Positions 16,523 through 25,045 of a stretch of DNA of 64,000 nucleotides are shown here, piece by piece. The first letter of the stretch is position 1. The number at the start of each line of letters is the position of its first letter. The translations under genes and the position numbers were made by a program. Location of the stretch: positions 62,001 to 126,000 of the forward strand of contig JANQQQ010000012.1 in NCBI GenBank assembly GCA_028284935.1. The letters run 5' to 3'. Source of the stretch: Croceivirga sp. Lineage in GTDB: Bacteria > Bacteroidota > Bacteroidia > Flavobacteriales > Flavobacteriaceae. The notes under the pieces were generated by a model, which did not search any database, was not told where the DNA came from, and saw nothing but the letters and a program-made list of their open reading frames with translations.

Positions 16523-17584
16523 ATGAAACCATTGGTACTTTTTTTGCTGGGGACACAGTTGTTAACCGGACAAATACAATCGGACACCCTTATCGTGACC
16601 TATGCCCCAGCTCCACCATTTATCATTCAGGAAGATGGACTTTTGGAAGGGATCAATGTCTGGCTATGGAAACAGGTTGCTGAAGACCTGAATCTGCAGT
16701 ACGAGCTAAAGCAAATGAACTTTTCCGATATGTTGGATGCCATTAAAGTGGGAAAAGTTGATGTTTCGATCAATCCCTTGACCATAACAGGGGAGCGCAG
16801 CAAGGAAATGGAATTTACCCACTCATTTTTCGCTTCGCATTCCACAGTGGCTATTGCTCAGCGTTCTTCCATGCAAAAGGTAGGGCAGTTTGTGGAATCG
16901 TTTTTCCGACTCAATTTTCTTCGGGGTTTCATGGTGCTCTTTATCATTTTGATGTTTTTTGGAACCCTAGCTTGGTTTTTTGAAAGAAAGGGTAATCCGG
17001 AATTCCGAAAAAACCATAAGGGAATTTGGGACGGCCTCTGGTGGTCTGCGGTTACCTTGACCACCGTGGGATATGGGGATAAATCACCAAAAACCAGAGG
17101 AGGGAAAATAGCGGCATTGGGGCTCATGCTCAGTGGATTGCTTTTTGTTTCTGGTTTGACTGCCAGCATTGCATCCAGTCTAACGGTCAACCAATTGGCC
17201 AATAGTAGCAATAGCTTTAATGCATTTAAAGATCGAAAAGTGGGTACCGTAAAGAGTTCAGAAGCCAGTGAATTTTTAAAAGTTCATTTTTTTAAGGACA
17301 TACAGGAGTATGAGGGGGTTGACGAGGGCTTGAAACACTTGGAAAAGCACCAACTGGACGCATTCATTTATGACGAGCCTATTCTGCAGTACAAAATCAA
17401 AAAAAACGATGAGCTTAGGAAATTGGAAGTGCTGCCCTTAAAGTTTGACGTACAGTTCTATGCCTTTGGGATAAAAAAGGACGCCGTAGAACTGGAACAG
17501 ACCATTTCACAGCGTATTCTTGAAATTTTGGAGACCCAGGAATGGGAGATCGTACTTTCTGAATTTGGTTTGTCCGAACTATAG
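16523..17584 (+). CDS. GluR0-type ligand-gated potassium channel
   Basis: A 353-residue prokaryotic ionotropic glutamate receptor homologue. Order: signal peptide (1-17); first half of a periplasmic SBP_bac_3 ligand-binding domain with the ligand-site LTITGERSKEMEFTHSF (86-102); transmembrane helix 1 (~133-152); a re-entrant pore helix ending in the K+ selectivity filter T181-VGYGD; transmembrane helix 2 (~194-216) running into GLTASIASSLTVNQL; then the second half of the binding domain. That last segment resembles the SYTANLAA gate of animal receptors. The ligand is probably an amino acid (inference). Its stop overlaps the convergent glycosidase stop by 6 bases. Confidence 0.9.
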   Translation: MKPLVLFLLGTQLLTGQIQSDTLIVTYAPAPPFIIQEDGLLEGINVWLWKQVAEDLNLQYELKQMNFSDMLDAIKVGKVDVSINPLTITGERSKEMEFTHSFFASHSTVAIAQRSSMQKVGQFVESFFRLNFLRGFMVLFIILMFFGTLAWFFERKGNPEFRKNHKGIWDGLWWSAVTLTTVGYGDKSPKTRGGKIAALGLMLSGLLFVSGLTASIASSLTVNQLANSSNSFNAFKDRKVGTVKSSEASEFLKVHFFKDIQEYEGVDEGLKHLEKHQLDAFIYDEPILQYKIKKNDELRKLEVLPLKFDVQFYAFGIKKDAVELEQTISQRILEILETQEWEIVLSEFGLSEL

Positions 17585-18967
17585 GTTTATCGGGGTTCCA
17601 GGTTTGGGGAAATCCGTATTTAGAGCATCAACAACCAATACCCAATCATTACCAATTCCCTTGGAGGGGGGATAGATTTTTGGCCGTTTTTCCTGTATCG
17701 CTTTTCCTTTAAAACTAACTCCGGTCCGTGGATCGTACCACCAAGCAGTAAAGGTATTTCCGTTTAATTCCGCTAAATCAAGGGTCTTCTCGGTTCCCTG
17801 CGGAAAATAGATCATGGCAAAAGTTCCATTCACATCCCGCGTAGCACTGGTGTAGTTATTATCCTCTGTTTGCCCTCCAACGACCATACCTTGGTCAGGA
17901 ATTCGAGAGAGAAAAGGTCGTGAAAGCATTAAGTTTTTAAGATGCTTCACTTGGTTGGCCATAGGCAGGTCCAACGCCTCTTTCCATGGCCTTAGGGGTT
18001 GATTGATACCTTCTTTATCCAAATCATACATCTGCCAAATGTCATGACATCCATAACTCTGCCCAAAAGCACCGGCAAACACATTCCAATACATGATACG
18101 GCGAATATCCCGTGCCGTGGAATGCCCTAGTTCCTTGGCATTAAAACAATTGGGATGGTCTTCATATAAAGGCTCGCCATCCAACGTGGGTTTGGTGGGG
18201 GACAGGGCATAATCATGCGCAATATGGTTGTAGGTGCCTTGATTGGCGCAATGGCCCGTTTGGTGCATATTGAAATCCAACCAATCGGCTTTATGAAACC
18301 AGGTCGACGAACCCCCATTGGATTTGGGTTGAGGATGAAAAGTCATAAGTACATCATCTGGATGGGGATAGGCCGTCAAAATCCCTCTGGCCATTTGGTT
18401 CCAGACTTCTATGTCTTGGGTACCTGCCCTAGGATTTCGGTCACCACCCAATACCCAAATGATGTTTTTATGGGAGTGGAAACGGTTTCCCATCCATTTT
18501 CCGAAGGCAAACCCATTTTCCGTGTCGAATATTTCGGGTCCCACTCCCCAATTGTGCTTAAAAAGCTTATCGCCCCAAGTGGGTAGTAGCGCAATATATA
18601 TTTTCCGTTTGGCCGCTTCAGAAATTACCCAATCCATATAATCGAAATAGGGGGTGTTGGGTCGTTCGGGATTATTGTTCAGTAAAGGTCGGTCCCCATT
18701 GGCGTTGGGGGTGTTCAATCCATCAAGTTCGGCCAAGGCCACCGCCTGAACCACATTAAAGCCCTGTTGGGCGCGTTTGTCAAAAAATAGCTGTACCTCC
18801 GATGAATCGCAGCGATGGAACAATTCCCATGCGGTATCGGCCATCCAAAAGAAAGGTGAACCATCCTTATGCACCAAAAAGCGTTGGTTTTCACTTACTT
18901 TCAGGTCTTGGGGGAATCCAGTGACGGTACCCACCAAGATTATCATTATGACTACTACGCGCTTCAT
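17579..18967 (-). CDS. Secreted DUF4038/GH140-like glycoside hydrolase
   Basis: A 462-residue protein with a signal peptide from the ATG at 18967 (MKRVVVIMIILVGTVTGF). The DUF4038-type (beta/alpha)8 domain begins FLVHKDGSPFFWMADTAWEL. IIWVLGGDRNPRAG and KPTLDGEPLYEDHP probably carry catalytic acids, as in apiosidase-like GH140 enzymes. A small C-terminal beta domain (FAMIYFPQGTEKTLDLAEL, then WWYDPRTG) matches the putative collagen-binding domain that often follows DUF4038. Substrate specificity is unproven; related enzymes act on rhamnogalacturonan II side chains. No SusC/SusD genes are adjacent, so it is not in a classic polysaccharide utilisation locus. Confidence 0.85.
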   Translation of the reverse strand: MKRVVVIMIILVGTVTGFPQDLKVSENQRFLVHKDGSPFFWMADTAWELFHRCDSSEVQLFFDKRAQQGFNVVQAVALAELDGLNTPNANGDRPLLNNNPERPNTPYFDYMDWVISEAAKRKIYIALLPTWGDKLFKHNWGVGPEIFDTENGFAFGKWMGNRFHSHKNIIWVLGGDRNPRAGTQDIEVWNQMARGILTAYPHPDDVLMTFHPQPKSNGGSSTWFHKADWLDFNMHQTGHCANQGTYNHIAHDYALSPTKPTLDGEPLYEDHPNCFNAKELGHSTARDIRRIMYWNVFAGAFGQSYGCHDIWQMYDLDKEGINQPLRPWKEALDLPMANQVKHLKNLMLSRPFLSRIPDQGMVVGGQTEDNNYTSATRDVNGTFAMIYFPQGTEKTLDLAELNGNTFTAWWYDPRTGVSFKGKAIQEKRPKIYPPSKGIGNDWVLVVDALNTDFPKPGTPINL

Positions 18968-19121
18968 ACTCCTAAAAATAAGGTATTCGATAGTAATGCC
19001 AAACAATGTGGCAGGCCAACAAGAAAGGCAATAGCCAAAACCCAAACCATTTTACTTGGAGGTTACTAAAAACAAGAAATTGCCTCCGTTGTTTTACCTC
19101 ATTCTTAGGAGGGCGCACTGC

Positions 19122-19826
19122 TTAGTCATTGTATCCTTTTACATTCCCCATGGAGAGTTCTATGGGGCCCAGTTTATGGCTTTTGGGAAGGAAGGCCCCA
19201 CTTTCGGTGACCAACCAATCATCCCAGGAAGCTTCCAATCCACCAATGGGTAAGATTTTGACCCACATTTGATAGCTGTTAGGGAATCCATCAGGGTTGA
19301 GTTTCCAAAGATAGCTGTCCCCTGGAGTGGTGCCCCCACTGGAATAGGTCACCAACAGGCCTTGACTTCCGTCTTGGAGTGCTACGATACTGCGTGTGGT
19401 TCCCTCGTCGAACACCTTGTAGGGAGCTACCAACCAAAAGGAATCGTTGTTGAAATTGGCAAGGGCTTTTTCAATCACGTCACTTTTTTCGGACCCTGTC
19501 AAGGGTTGGCCATTTTTTAACACAGTACTTTTTCCAGGGCGCTGCAGCTGTAAGTCTACTTTGTAACCTCCCCAACGGACCACGCATTTTCCCATGGCCT
19601 TGTCCCAAGTATATTGGTTTTTCCCGCCTTGATAGGACCATTCCAGAAAACGCGTTCTTTGATACGCTTCATGATTCAAAGCGGTAAGCATTTTTTTGGC
19701 CAATGCATCAGCTTTTGGGCCCGGTTTTCCTTCAGGTAACGCCTCATTAATAGCGACCCCATATAGTATTCCAATAAGTAAAATAGCACCTATGCCAATT
19801 CCTAGAAGCTTTACTATTTTCTTCAT
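19122..19826 (-). CDS. Hypothetical membrane-anchored protein
   Basis: A 234-residue protein starting at ATG 19826, which overlaps the upstream ATP-grasp stop (ATGA) and so is translationally coupled. One N-terminal membrane helix (LLGIGIGAILLIGILYGVAI) is followed by a soluble domain. RFLEWSYQGGKNQYTWDKA and YSSGGTTPGDSYLWKLNPDG recall lipoprotein-carrier-like folds. I recall similar proteins in flavobacteria as uncharacterised. It is the last gene of the acpH-ggt-ATP-grasp operon. Confidence 0.8.
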   Translation of the reverse strand: MKKIVKLLGIGIGAILLIGILYGVAINEALPEGKPGPKADALAKKMLTALNHEAYQRTRFLEWSYQGGKNQYTWDKAMGKCVVRWGGYKVDLQLQRPGKSTVLKNGQPLTGSEKSDVIEKALANFNNDSFWLVAPYKVFDEGTTRSIVALQDGSQGLLVTYSSGGTTPGDSYLWKLNPDGFPNSYQMWVKILPIGGLEASWDDWLVTESGAFLPKSHKLGPIELSMGNVKGYND

Positions 19827-20743
19827 GTGAAGTATGTTTTTGTAATGGTTTTGGCCAGCATGGAAGCTGATCCAGGTTGGAACCGGAACCATAGCTCCGG
19901 TTCAAAAATTTCCAGTTCGGCCAAGGCCAGACGCCCCTCATTATCCTCCAAAATATCCACCCGGGAATATAGTGGTAGCGCTTCACAAGCGTGGAGGACA
20001 CTCAATGCAAAATCAATTTCCTCTTGGGTGGCATTATGCAGGCCCACAGTACCTCCATAGTCGTCCTGTACCCTAAAATCGCCTAGTTTGGCACGTTTGA
20101 TAACGCTATGGGAGAAGGAAGTACCAAAAAACATTAAAGAGATTTCCCCTTTGGATGTAATGGACTCCTGAAATTCCTGAAGCATAAAATCCGATTCGGA
20201 AATCAACTGTTCGAAACGTTTTTCAAAGACATTAATATCCGAACTATTGAACTTAAAGGTATTATAAGCTCCTGCGGCGATACAAGGTTTCAATACCCAG
20301 TTATGGCATGCGCCTCCAAAAGTCTTCTCGGCCAATTCCAATGCTTTTTTTAAGGTGATTTTAGAACCTTTGGAAATAAAGTACGTTTTAGGAATTGCGA
20401 TTCCCTTTTGTTGAAGCCCCCTTAAATAGTTCTTGTCAAAATTCCAGCGGATCAGTTCTGTACTATTGATGAATGTTGTGGCTTGGGAAGTGCTATCGAA
20501 CCATTGCATAAACGCATGGGAACGTTCAAAATAATCCCATGGCGTCCGGATGAGTATAAATTTTGTGGAAGCCCAATTAAATTGGGAATCCGACCAAGAT
20601 TTTATTGTAATTTGAAGTCCTTCGTTCTCCAATGCTTCTGCCACCAGACCGTCTTCCAAACGCACATTTTGAACCAAAGGGCTTTGGCTGTGACTATCCA
20701 GATATTTATCTGCAGTGAGCAATACAACGTCAAAAGGAGCCAT
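19823..20743 (-). CDS. ATP-grasp family ligase
   Basis: A 306-residue protein. Segments that fit an ATP-grasp fold are VQNVRLEDGLVAEALENEG (N-terminal pre-ATP domain), IRTPWDYFERS, NKNYL-type RWNFDKNYLRGLQQKG, the lysine-containing NWVLKPCIAAGAYNTFKF, and SRVDILEDNEGRLALAELEI, which holds the metal-binding acidic residues. Family members make amide bonds between a carboxylate and an amine; the substrates here are unknown. The ATG overlaps the ggt stop by one base (TAATG). Coupling to gamma-glutamyltransferase hints at gamma-glutamyl peptide metabolism (inference). Confidence 0.82.
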   Translation of the reverse strand: MAPFDVVLLTADKYLDSHSQSPLVQNVRLEDGLVAEALENEGLQITIKSWSDSQFNWASTKFILIRTPWDYFERSHAFMQWFDSTSQATTFINSTELIRWNFDKNYLRGLQQKGIAIPKTYFISKGSKITLKKALELAEKTFGGACHNWVLKPCIAAGAYNTFKFNSSDINVFEKRFEQLISESDFMLQEFQESITSKGEISLMFFGTSFSHSVIKRAKLGDFRVQDDYGGTVGLHNATQEEIDFALSVLHACEALPLYSRVDILEDNEGRLALAELEIFEPELWFRFQPGSASMLAKTITKTYFT

Positions 20744-22425
20744 TAAAATCCGACCGCTTTATCGTCCCCTCGTTTATCCGCACCACCTTCCAACTTGCCG
20801 TCGGGCAATACGCGAATGGCGTCTACTTTGCCACCTATGCGCGAAGGCCCCTCAAAAATGTTATACCCTTTTTCTTTTAGGGCCGATTTTAGTTCTTCGG
20901 AAAACCCTTCGGTTTCAAACATAATAATATCGGGCATCCATTGGTGGTGAAAACGGGGTGCGTTCACAGCTTCTTGCATGCTGAGATCAAACTCGTATAC
21001 GTTTAAAATGGTCTGTGCTACAAAATTGATGATAGTAGAGCCCCCAGGCGTTCCAACCACCATAAATAGTGTGCCATCCTTTTCAACGATGGTCGGTGTC
21101 ATACTACTCAACATCCGCTTTTCCGGAGCTATACTGTTGGCCTCGGCTCCAATGAGCCCAAACATGTTGGGAACACCGGGTTTGGAACTGAAGTCGTCCA
21201 TTTCATTGTTAAAAAAGAAGCCCAATTCTGAATGGTACAACTTTGACCCGTAGGCACCGTTGAGGGTAGTTGTTGCAGAAATGGCGTTACCTTGGTCATC
21301 GACGATGGAGTAGTGGGTGGTCTCCATACTTTCCACAATTTCCACTTTTCCATGGGATACGCTATCTGAAGGCGTTGCCCTTTCAAATGAAAAATTGGCA
21401 AAACGTTCTTTTAAATAGGATTGGCTCAAGAGTACATCCAATGGAATATCTACAAAATCAGGGTCGCCCAGAAAGTAGTTCCTGTCCGCATAAGCCCGCC
21501 TGGCCGCTTCAGTGAACAGTTGTATGGATTCCGTGGAATTATGGCCGTATTTCCCAATGTTATACGGTTCCATCATTTTGAACATTTGGTTCATGGTTAC
21601 CCCACCACTACTGGGAGGGCTCATGGATATAATTTTTAGGTCTTTATAGGTAAAGATGACCGGTTGCCGCCATTTTGCTTCGTATTTTGCCAAATCCTCC
21701 TCCGTGATGAAGCCCCCGTTTTCCTGAATAAAGGTGGCCAACTTTTGCGCCACCTCCCCCTTGTAGAAACCGTCCCTACCCTTTTCCTTTATTGCGGTCA
21801 AGGTTTGGGCCAAGGCGGGATACTTGATCGTATCACCGACTTGAAAGTGCTGTGCGAATTTAGAGCTGTCACCATTCACTTCGATGAATTGCTCCCTGTA
21901 ACGTTCCAACCGTTTGGCCTGTTTTTCCGTAACCACCGCCCCCCGTTCGGCCAAGGCGATTATGGGCGCCAAAATCGTTTCCATGGGAAGGGAACCGAAC
22001 TTGTCATGTACCTCAAACACCCCTGCAACGGTACCAGGGACCCCTACTGCTGTGGCACCGACCGTACTCATATTCGGAATTACATTGCCCAAGGAATCCA
22101 AATACATGTCCTTGTGTGCGGATAGCGGCGCTTTTTCGCGGTAGTCGATACCACCCACTTCGCCATTGTTCTTTCGGTAGACCATAAATCCGCCTCCTCC
22201 AAGGTTTCCTGCGAAAGGGAAAGCTACGGCCAGGGCGAGTTCGGTAGCAACCATGGCATCAAAGGCATTACCCCCTTGCTGCAAGATTTCCACGCCAATT
22301 TTTGAAGCTTCCTCTCGGGCAGAGACCACCATGGCCTTATCGGTGACCAAGCCCGTGGGGATTATGGGTGCCTTTCTACAATGAACAAATAGGAGTAGGG
22401 GGAGGAGTAGAATCAGTTTGCGCAT
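20743..22425 (-). CDS. ggt: Gamma-glutamyltransferase
   Basis: A 560-residue lipoprotein precursor (lipobox FVHC) of the Ntn-hydrolase GGT family, which hydrolyses or transfers the gamma-glutamyl group of glutathione and related peptides. The family signature GNLGGGGFMVYR is present. The autoprocessing and nucleophilic threonine lies in ESMETTHYSIVDDQGNAIS, and SSMTPTIVEKDGT and VGTPGGSTIINFV follow. Length and processing site look intact. The start overlaps the upstream acpH-like gene by 13 bases. Confidence 0.96.
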   Translation of the reverse strand: MRKLILLLPLLLFVHCRKAPIIPTGLVTDKAMVVSAREEASKIGVEILQQGGNAFDAMVATELALAVAFPFAGNLGGGGFMVYRKNNGEVGGIDYREKAPLSAHKDMYLDSLGNVIPNMSTVGATAVGVPGTVAGVFEVHDKFGSLPMETILAPIIALAERGAVVTEKQAKRLERYREQFIEVNGDSSKFAQHFQVGDTIKYPALAQTLTAIKEKGRDGFYKGEVAQKLATFIQENGGFITEEDLAKYEAKWRQPVIFTYKDLKIISMSPPSSGGVTMNQMFKMMEPYNIGKYGHNSTESIQLFTEAARRAYADRNYFLGDPDFVDIPLDVLLSQSYLKERFANFSFERATPSDSVSHGKVEIVESMETTHYSIVDDQGNAISATTTLNGAYGSKLYHSELGFFFNNEMDDFSSKPGVPNMFGLIGAEANSIAPEKRMLSSMTPTIVEKDGTLFMVVGTPGGSTIINFVAQTILNVYEFDLSMQEAVNAPRFHHQWMPDIIMFETEGFSEELKSALKEKGYNIFEGPSRIGGKVDAIRVLPDGKLEGGADKRGDDKAVGF

Positions 22426-23006
22426 AGTTCGTTATATTTTTGTCGGGAAAAGGTAATCAATTCTTTAAAGAAAGATTGGAACTCATTTTCAAATTCAACA
22501 TAATGTTCCTCCAAATCCACAATAGCAAAATTCATTTTGGATTTGTTGTTTGTTCTACGGTTCATTCCGTTGAGCACTCTGGCAATTCCTTCTAATTTTG
22601 AATAGTTGAATAGCCAGTTATCCGCAATCATATAGGGCATCATTCGTTGTGTTCCAAGGGGCAAAAGATCATAGTTACTTTCCAATAAATCATAAAATTC
22701 ATCCACAAAAATATCCAGCGGCTTTGCAGAATAGTCGGTCCAATTTTTGGCTAAAAAATGATCATAATAAATATCAACGATAACACGGCTATAATGACTG
22801 TAATTTTTGTGAAGACGCTTGCTGCTCATTCGAGGAACGGGGTGGGCATCCGTAAATGAATCAATGGCCCTGTGCAATAAAATTCCTTTCTGGATTTTAC
22901 TTGGAAAGTGCAGGTATTTGTTTCCGCGTATGTGATCGGCGAAGAAATTTCCCAATGTAATTTCAGGGTCTTCAAAAGAGAGGTAAATATGTGCCAAAAA
23001 GTTCAC
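22413..23006 (-). CDS. Acyl carrier protein phosphodiesterase-like protein
   Basis: A 197-residue protein of the AcpH/DUF479 family, which removes 4'-phosphopantetheine from acyl carrier protein. It starts MNFLAHIYLSFEDPEITLGN. HRAIDSFTDAHPVPRMSSKR and VDIYYDHFLAKNW match the family and hold the likely metal-binding His/Asp residues. It is the first gene of an overlapping operon with ggt, and divergent from glmM. The link to the rest of the operon is unclear. Confidence 0.9.
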   Translation of the reverse strand: MNFLAHIYLSFEDPEITLGNFFADHIRGNKYLHFPSKIQKGILLHRAIDSFTDAHPVPRMSSKRLHKNYSHYSRVIVDIYYDHFLAKNWTDYSAKPLDIFVDEFYDLLESNYDLLPLGTQRMMPYMIADNWLFNYSKLEGIARVLNGMNRRTNNKSKMNFAIVDLEEHYVEFENEFQSFFKELITFSRQKYNELCAN

Positions 23007-23030
23007 CGTTCGAATTTACAAATTGGCAAC

Positions 23031-23059
23031 ATTGCCTAAGAAACATCACTATATATTTG
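23031..23059 (+). promoter_or_regulatory. Probable glmM promoter
   Basis: ATTG (23031-23034), a 17-base spacer and TATATTTG (23052-23059) fit the Bacteroidota promoter. The ATG of glmM is 19 bases further on. Confidence 0.5.
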
Positions 23060-23078
23060 CAAAAACTTTTTTAACATC

Positions 23079-24467
23079 ATGACACTGATCAAATCCATTT
23101 CCGGTATTAGAGGAACCATTGGAGGTTCTACAAGCGATAACCTTACCCCGATTGATGCCGTAAAATTTGCGGCTGCCTACGGAACTTGGTTGAAAAACCA
23201 TAGCCAAAAGAATGATTTAACCGTGGTGATTGGTCGTGATGCACGACTTTCAGGAGAAATGATACAGAATCTGGTGGTTTCGACCTTGGTTGGATTGGGA
23301 ATTGATGTCATTGATCTGGGCCTATCAACCACGCCCACTGTTGAAATAGCTGTTCCCCTAAAAAAGGCAGATGGAGGAATCATTCTTACTGCCAGTCATA
23401 ACCCCAAACAATGGAATGCCCTAAAACTCTTAAATGAAAAAGGAGAATTTTTGAATGCAGATGCGGGTGCCAAGATTTTAGGATTGGCGGAAAATGAAGA
23501 TTTTGATTTTGCCAAAGTTGACGATTTAGGAAGCATAAGTAAGAATGACACCTTTATAGACAAGCATATCGAAGAAGTTTTGGATCTAAAACTCGTTGAG
23601 GCGCAAACCATTCGAAAAGGTGGGTTCAAAGTAGTGGTCGACGGGGTAAACTCCACTGGGGGTATCGCCATTCCCAAACTTCTGCGGACATTGGGGGTAG
23701 AAGTTGTGGAATTGTATTGCGAGCCCACAGGGCACTTTCCCCACAACCCGGAACCCCTAAAAGAGCATCTAGGGGATATCTGCAAGAAAGTGGTGGAAGA
23801 GAATGCCGATTTTGGAATTGTTGTTGACCCCGATGTAGATCGGTTGGCTTTTATTAGCAATGATGGAGAGATGTTTGGAGAGGAATATACCCTGGTCGCC
23901 TGTGCAGATTATGTGTTGGGCAAAACACCTGGAAGTACGGTTTCCAATCTGTCCTCCTCAAGAGCCCTTCGCGACGTAACCGAAAAACATGGTTGCACCT
24001 ATGAAGCCGCTGCAGTGGGGGAAGTGAACGTAGTAACAAAAATGAAAGCCATCAACGCAATTATTGGGGGAGAAGGGAATGGAGGTATCATTTATCCTGA
24101 AAGTCATTATGGCCGGGATGCCCTGGTGGGAACCGCACTTTTTTTAATGTTGCTTTGTGAACGAGGTGGAACGGTAGCTGAGTTGCGAGCCAGTTATCCT
24201 GCTTATTTTATGAGTAAAAAGAAAATACAATTGACCCCTGATTTGAATGTGGATGGTTTATTGCAAGCCATGCATGAAAAGTACAAGGATGAAGAAGTAA
24301 GTACCATTGATGGCGTTAAAATCGATTTCCCGGATAATTGGGTACATCTTCGGAAATCCAATACGGAGCCTATCATTCGTATCTATACCGAGGCGAAAAG
24401 CCAGGCTGAGGCCGATAACTTGGCCGATAGGATCATTTCTGAGATTGAGGAAATAGCAGGACTATGA
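23079..24467 (+). CDS. glmM: Phosphoglucosamine mutase
   Basis: A 462-residue alpha-D-phosphohexomutase, interconverting glucosamine 6-phosphate and 1-phosphate for UDP-GlcNAc. The phosphoserine loop is GGIILTASHNPKQWNALKL, the metal loop is IVVDPDVDRLAFI, and the sugar-binding segment is GGEGNGGIIYP. The phosphate-binding C-terminal segment reads LRKSNTEPIIRIYTEAK. GlmM is the usual annotation in flavobacteria, but phosphomannomutase or phosphoglucomutase activity cannot be excluded by sequence. Its stop is one base from the stop of the convergent gene. Confidence 0.9.
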   Translation: MTLIKSISGIRGTIGGSTSDNLTPIDAVKFAAAYGTWLKNHSQKNDLTVVIGRDARLSGEMIQNLVVSTLVGLGIDVIDLGLSTTPTVEIAVPLKKADGGIILTASHNPKQWNALKLLNEKGEFLNADAGAKILGLAENEDFDFAKVDDLGSISKNDTFIDKHIEEVLDLKLVEAQTIRKGGFKVVVDGVNSTGGIAIPKLLRTLGVEVVELYCEPTGHFPHNPEPLKEHLGDICKKVVEENADFGIVVDPDVDRLAFISNDGEMFGEEYTLVACADYVLGKTPGSTVSNLSSSRALRDVTEKHGCTYEAAAVGEVNVVTKMKAINAIIGGEGNGGIIYPESHYGRDALVGTALFLMLLCERGGTVAELRASYPAYFMSKKKIQLTPDLNVDGLLQAMHEKYKDEEVSTIDGVKIDFPDNWVHLRKSNTEPIIRIYTEAKSQAEADNLADRIISEIEEIAGL

Positions 24468-24468
24468 C

Positions 24469-24999
24469 TTAGTTTCCCAACCTATAGACGATGTCTTGAT
24501 TTTCGAATTCTTCCAGGCTAAGATCGACTCTCTTGTCAGCATCGATGAATAATTTCCATCCACCTTCAGTCTTCCTAATTCCTACACTGAATTGTCCATA
24601 CCCCCTGACCACCAAATTCGGGTCATCCTTGTTTTTGGAACTAAACTCATAATATCCAGTTTGATACACCAAGTCTCCTGTTGAATTGATGGCTATGGTT
24701 ACTATGGCAAACGCAATCCCCAGTCCGCCACCATTTGTATTGACCTGATCTAAGAACCCGCCAAAATCATCCAAGTAGGTTTGCCCGGTTTGAATGCTAT
24801 TTTGATCAATGGTAACCCGAAAGATGTCAGCATCATGAATTGATTTCAATTTATCCGCGTCCAGTTGTGCGTAGGATTCCATAAAAGGGGTCCAAACATC
24901 CTTCTTAATGGACTCAAGAACCTCTTGTGACACCTCCTTTTTCTGGGCACTTAAAAATTGAAGCATTAGAAATAGAAGAAGAAAGGTAGAATTTTTCAT
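24469..24999 (-). CDS. Secreted SnoaL/DUF4440-like protein
   Basis: A 176-residue product from ATG 24999, with signal peptide LLLFLMLQFLSAQ. The domain has the NTF2-like layout: an N-terminal helix (WTPFMESYAQLDADKLKSIH), then a curved sheet ending in VGIRKTEGGWKLFIDADKRV, as in DUF4440 proteins. The pocket residues give no clue to function. The frame is open to 25086, but the longer version has no leader and overlaps fhs. Confidence 0.78.
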   Translation of the reverse strand: MKNSTFLLLFLMLQFLSAQKKEVSQEVLESIKKDVWTPFMESYAQLDADKLKSIHDADIFRVTIDQNSIQTGQTYLDDFGGFLDQVNTNGGGLGIAFAIVTIAINSTGDLVYQTGYYEFSSKNKDDPNLVVRGYGQFSVGIRKTEGGWKLFIDADKRVDLSLEEFENQDIVYRLGN

Positions 25000-25045
25000 G
25001 GCTTTGTATTGGTTAACCTGCTGCGGTTTTAGGGAGGTGTCCCCA

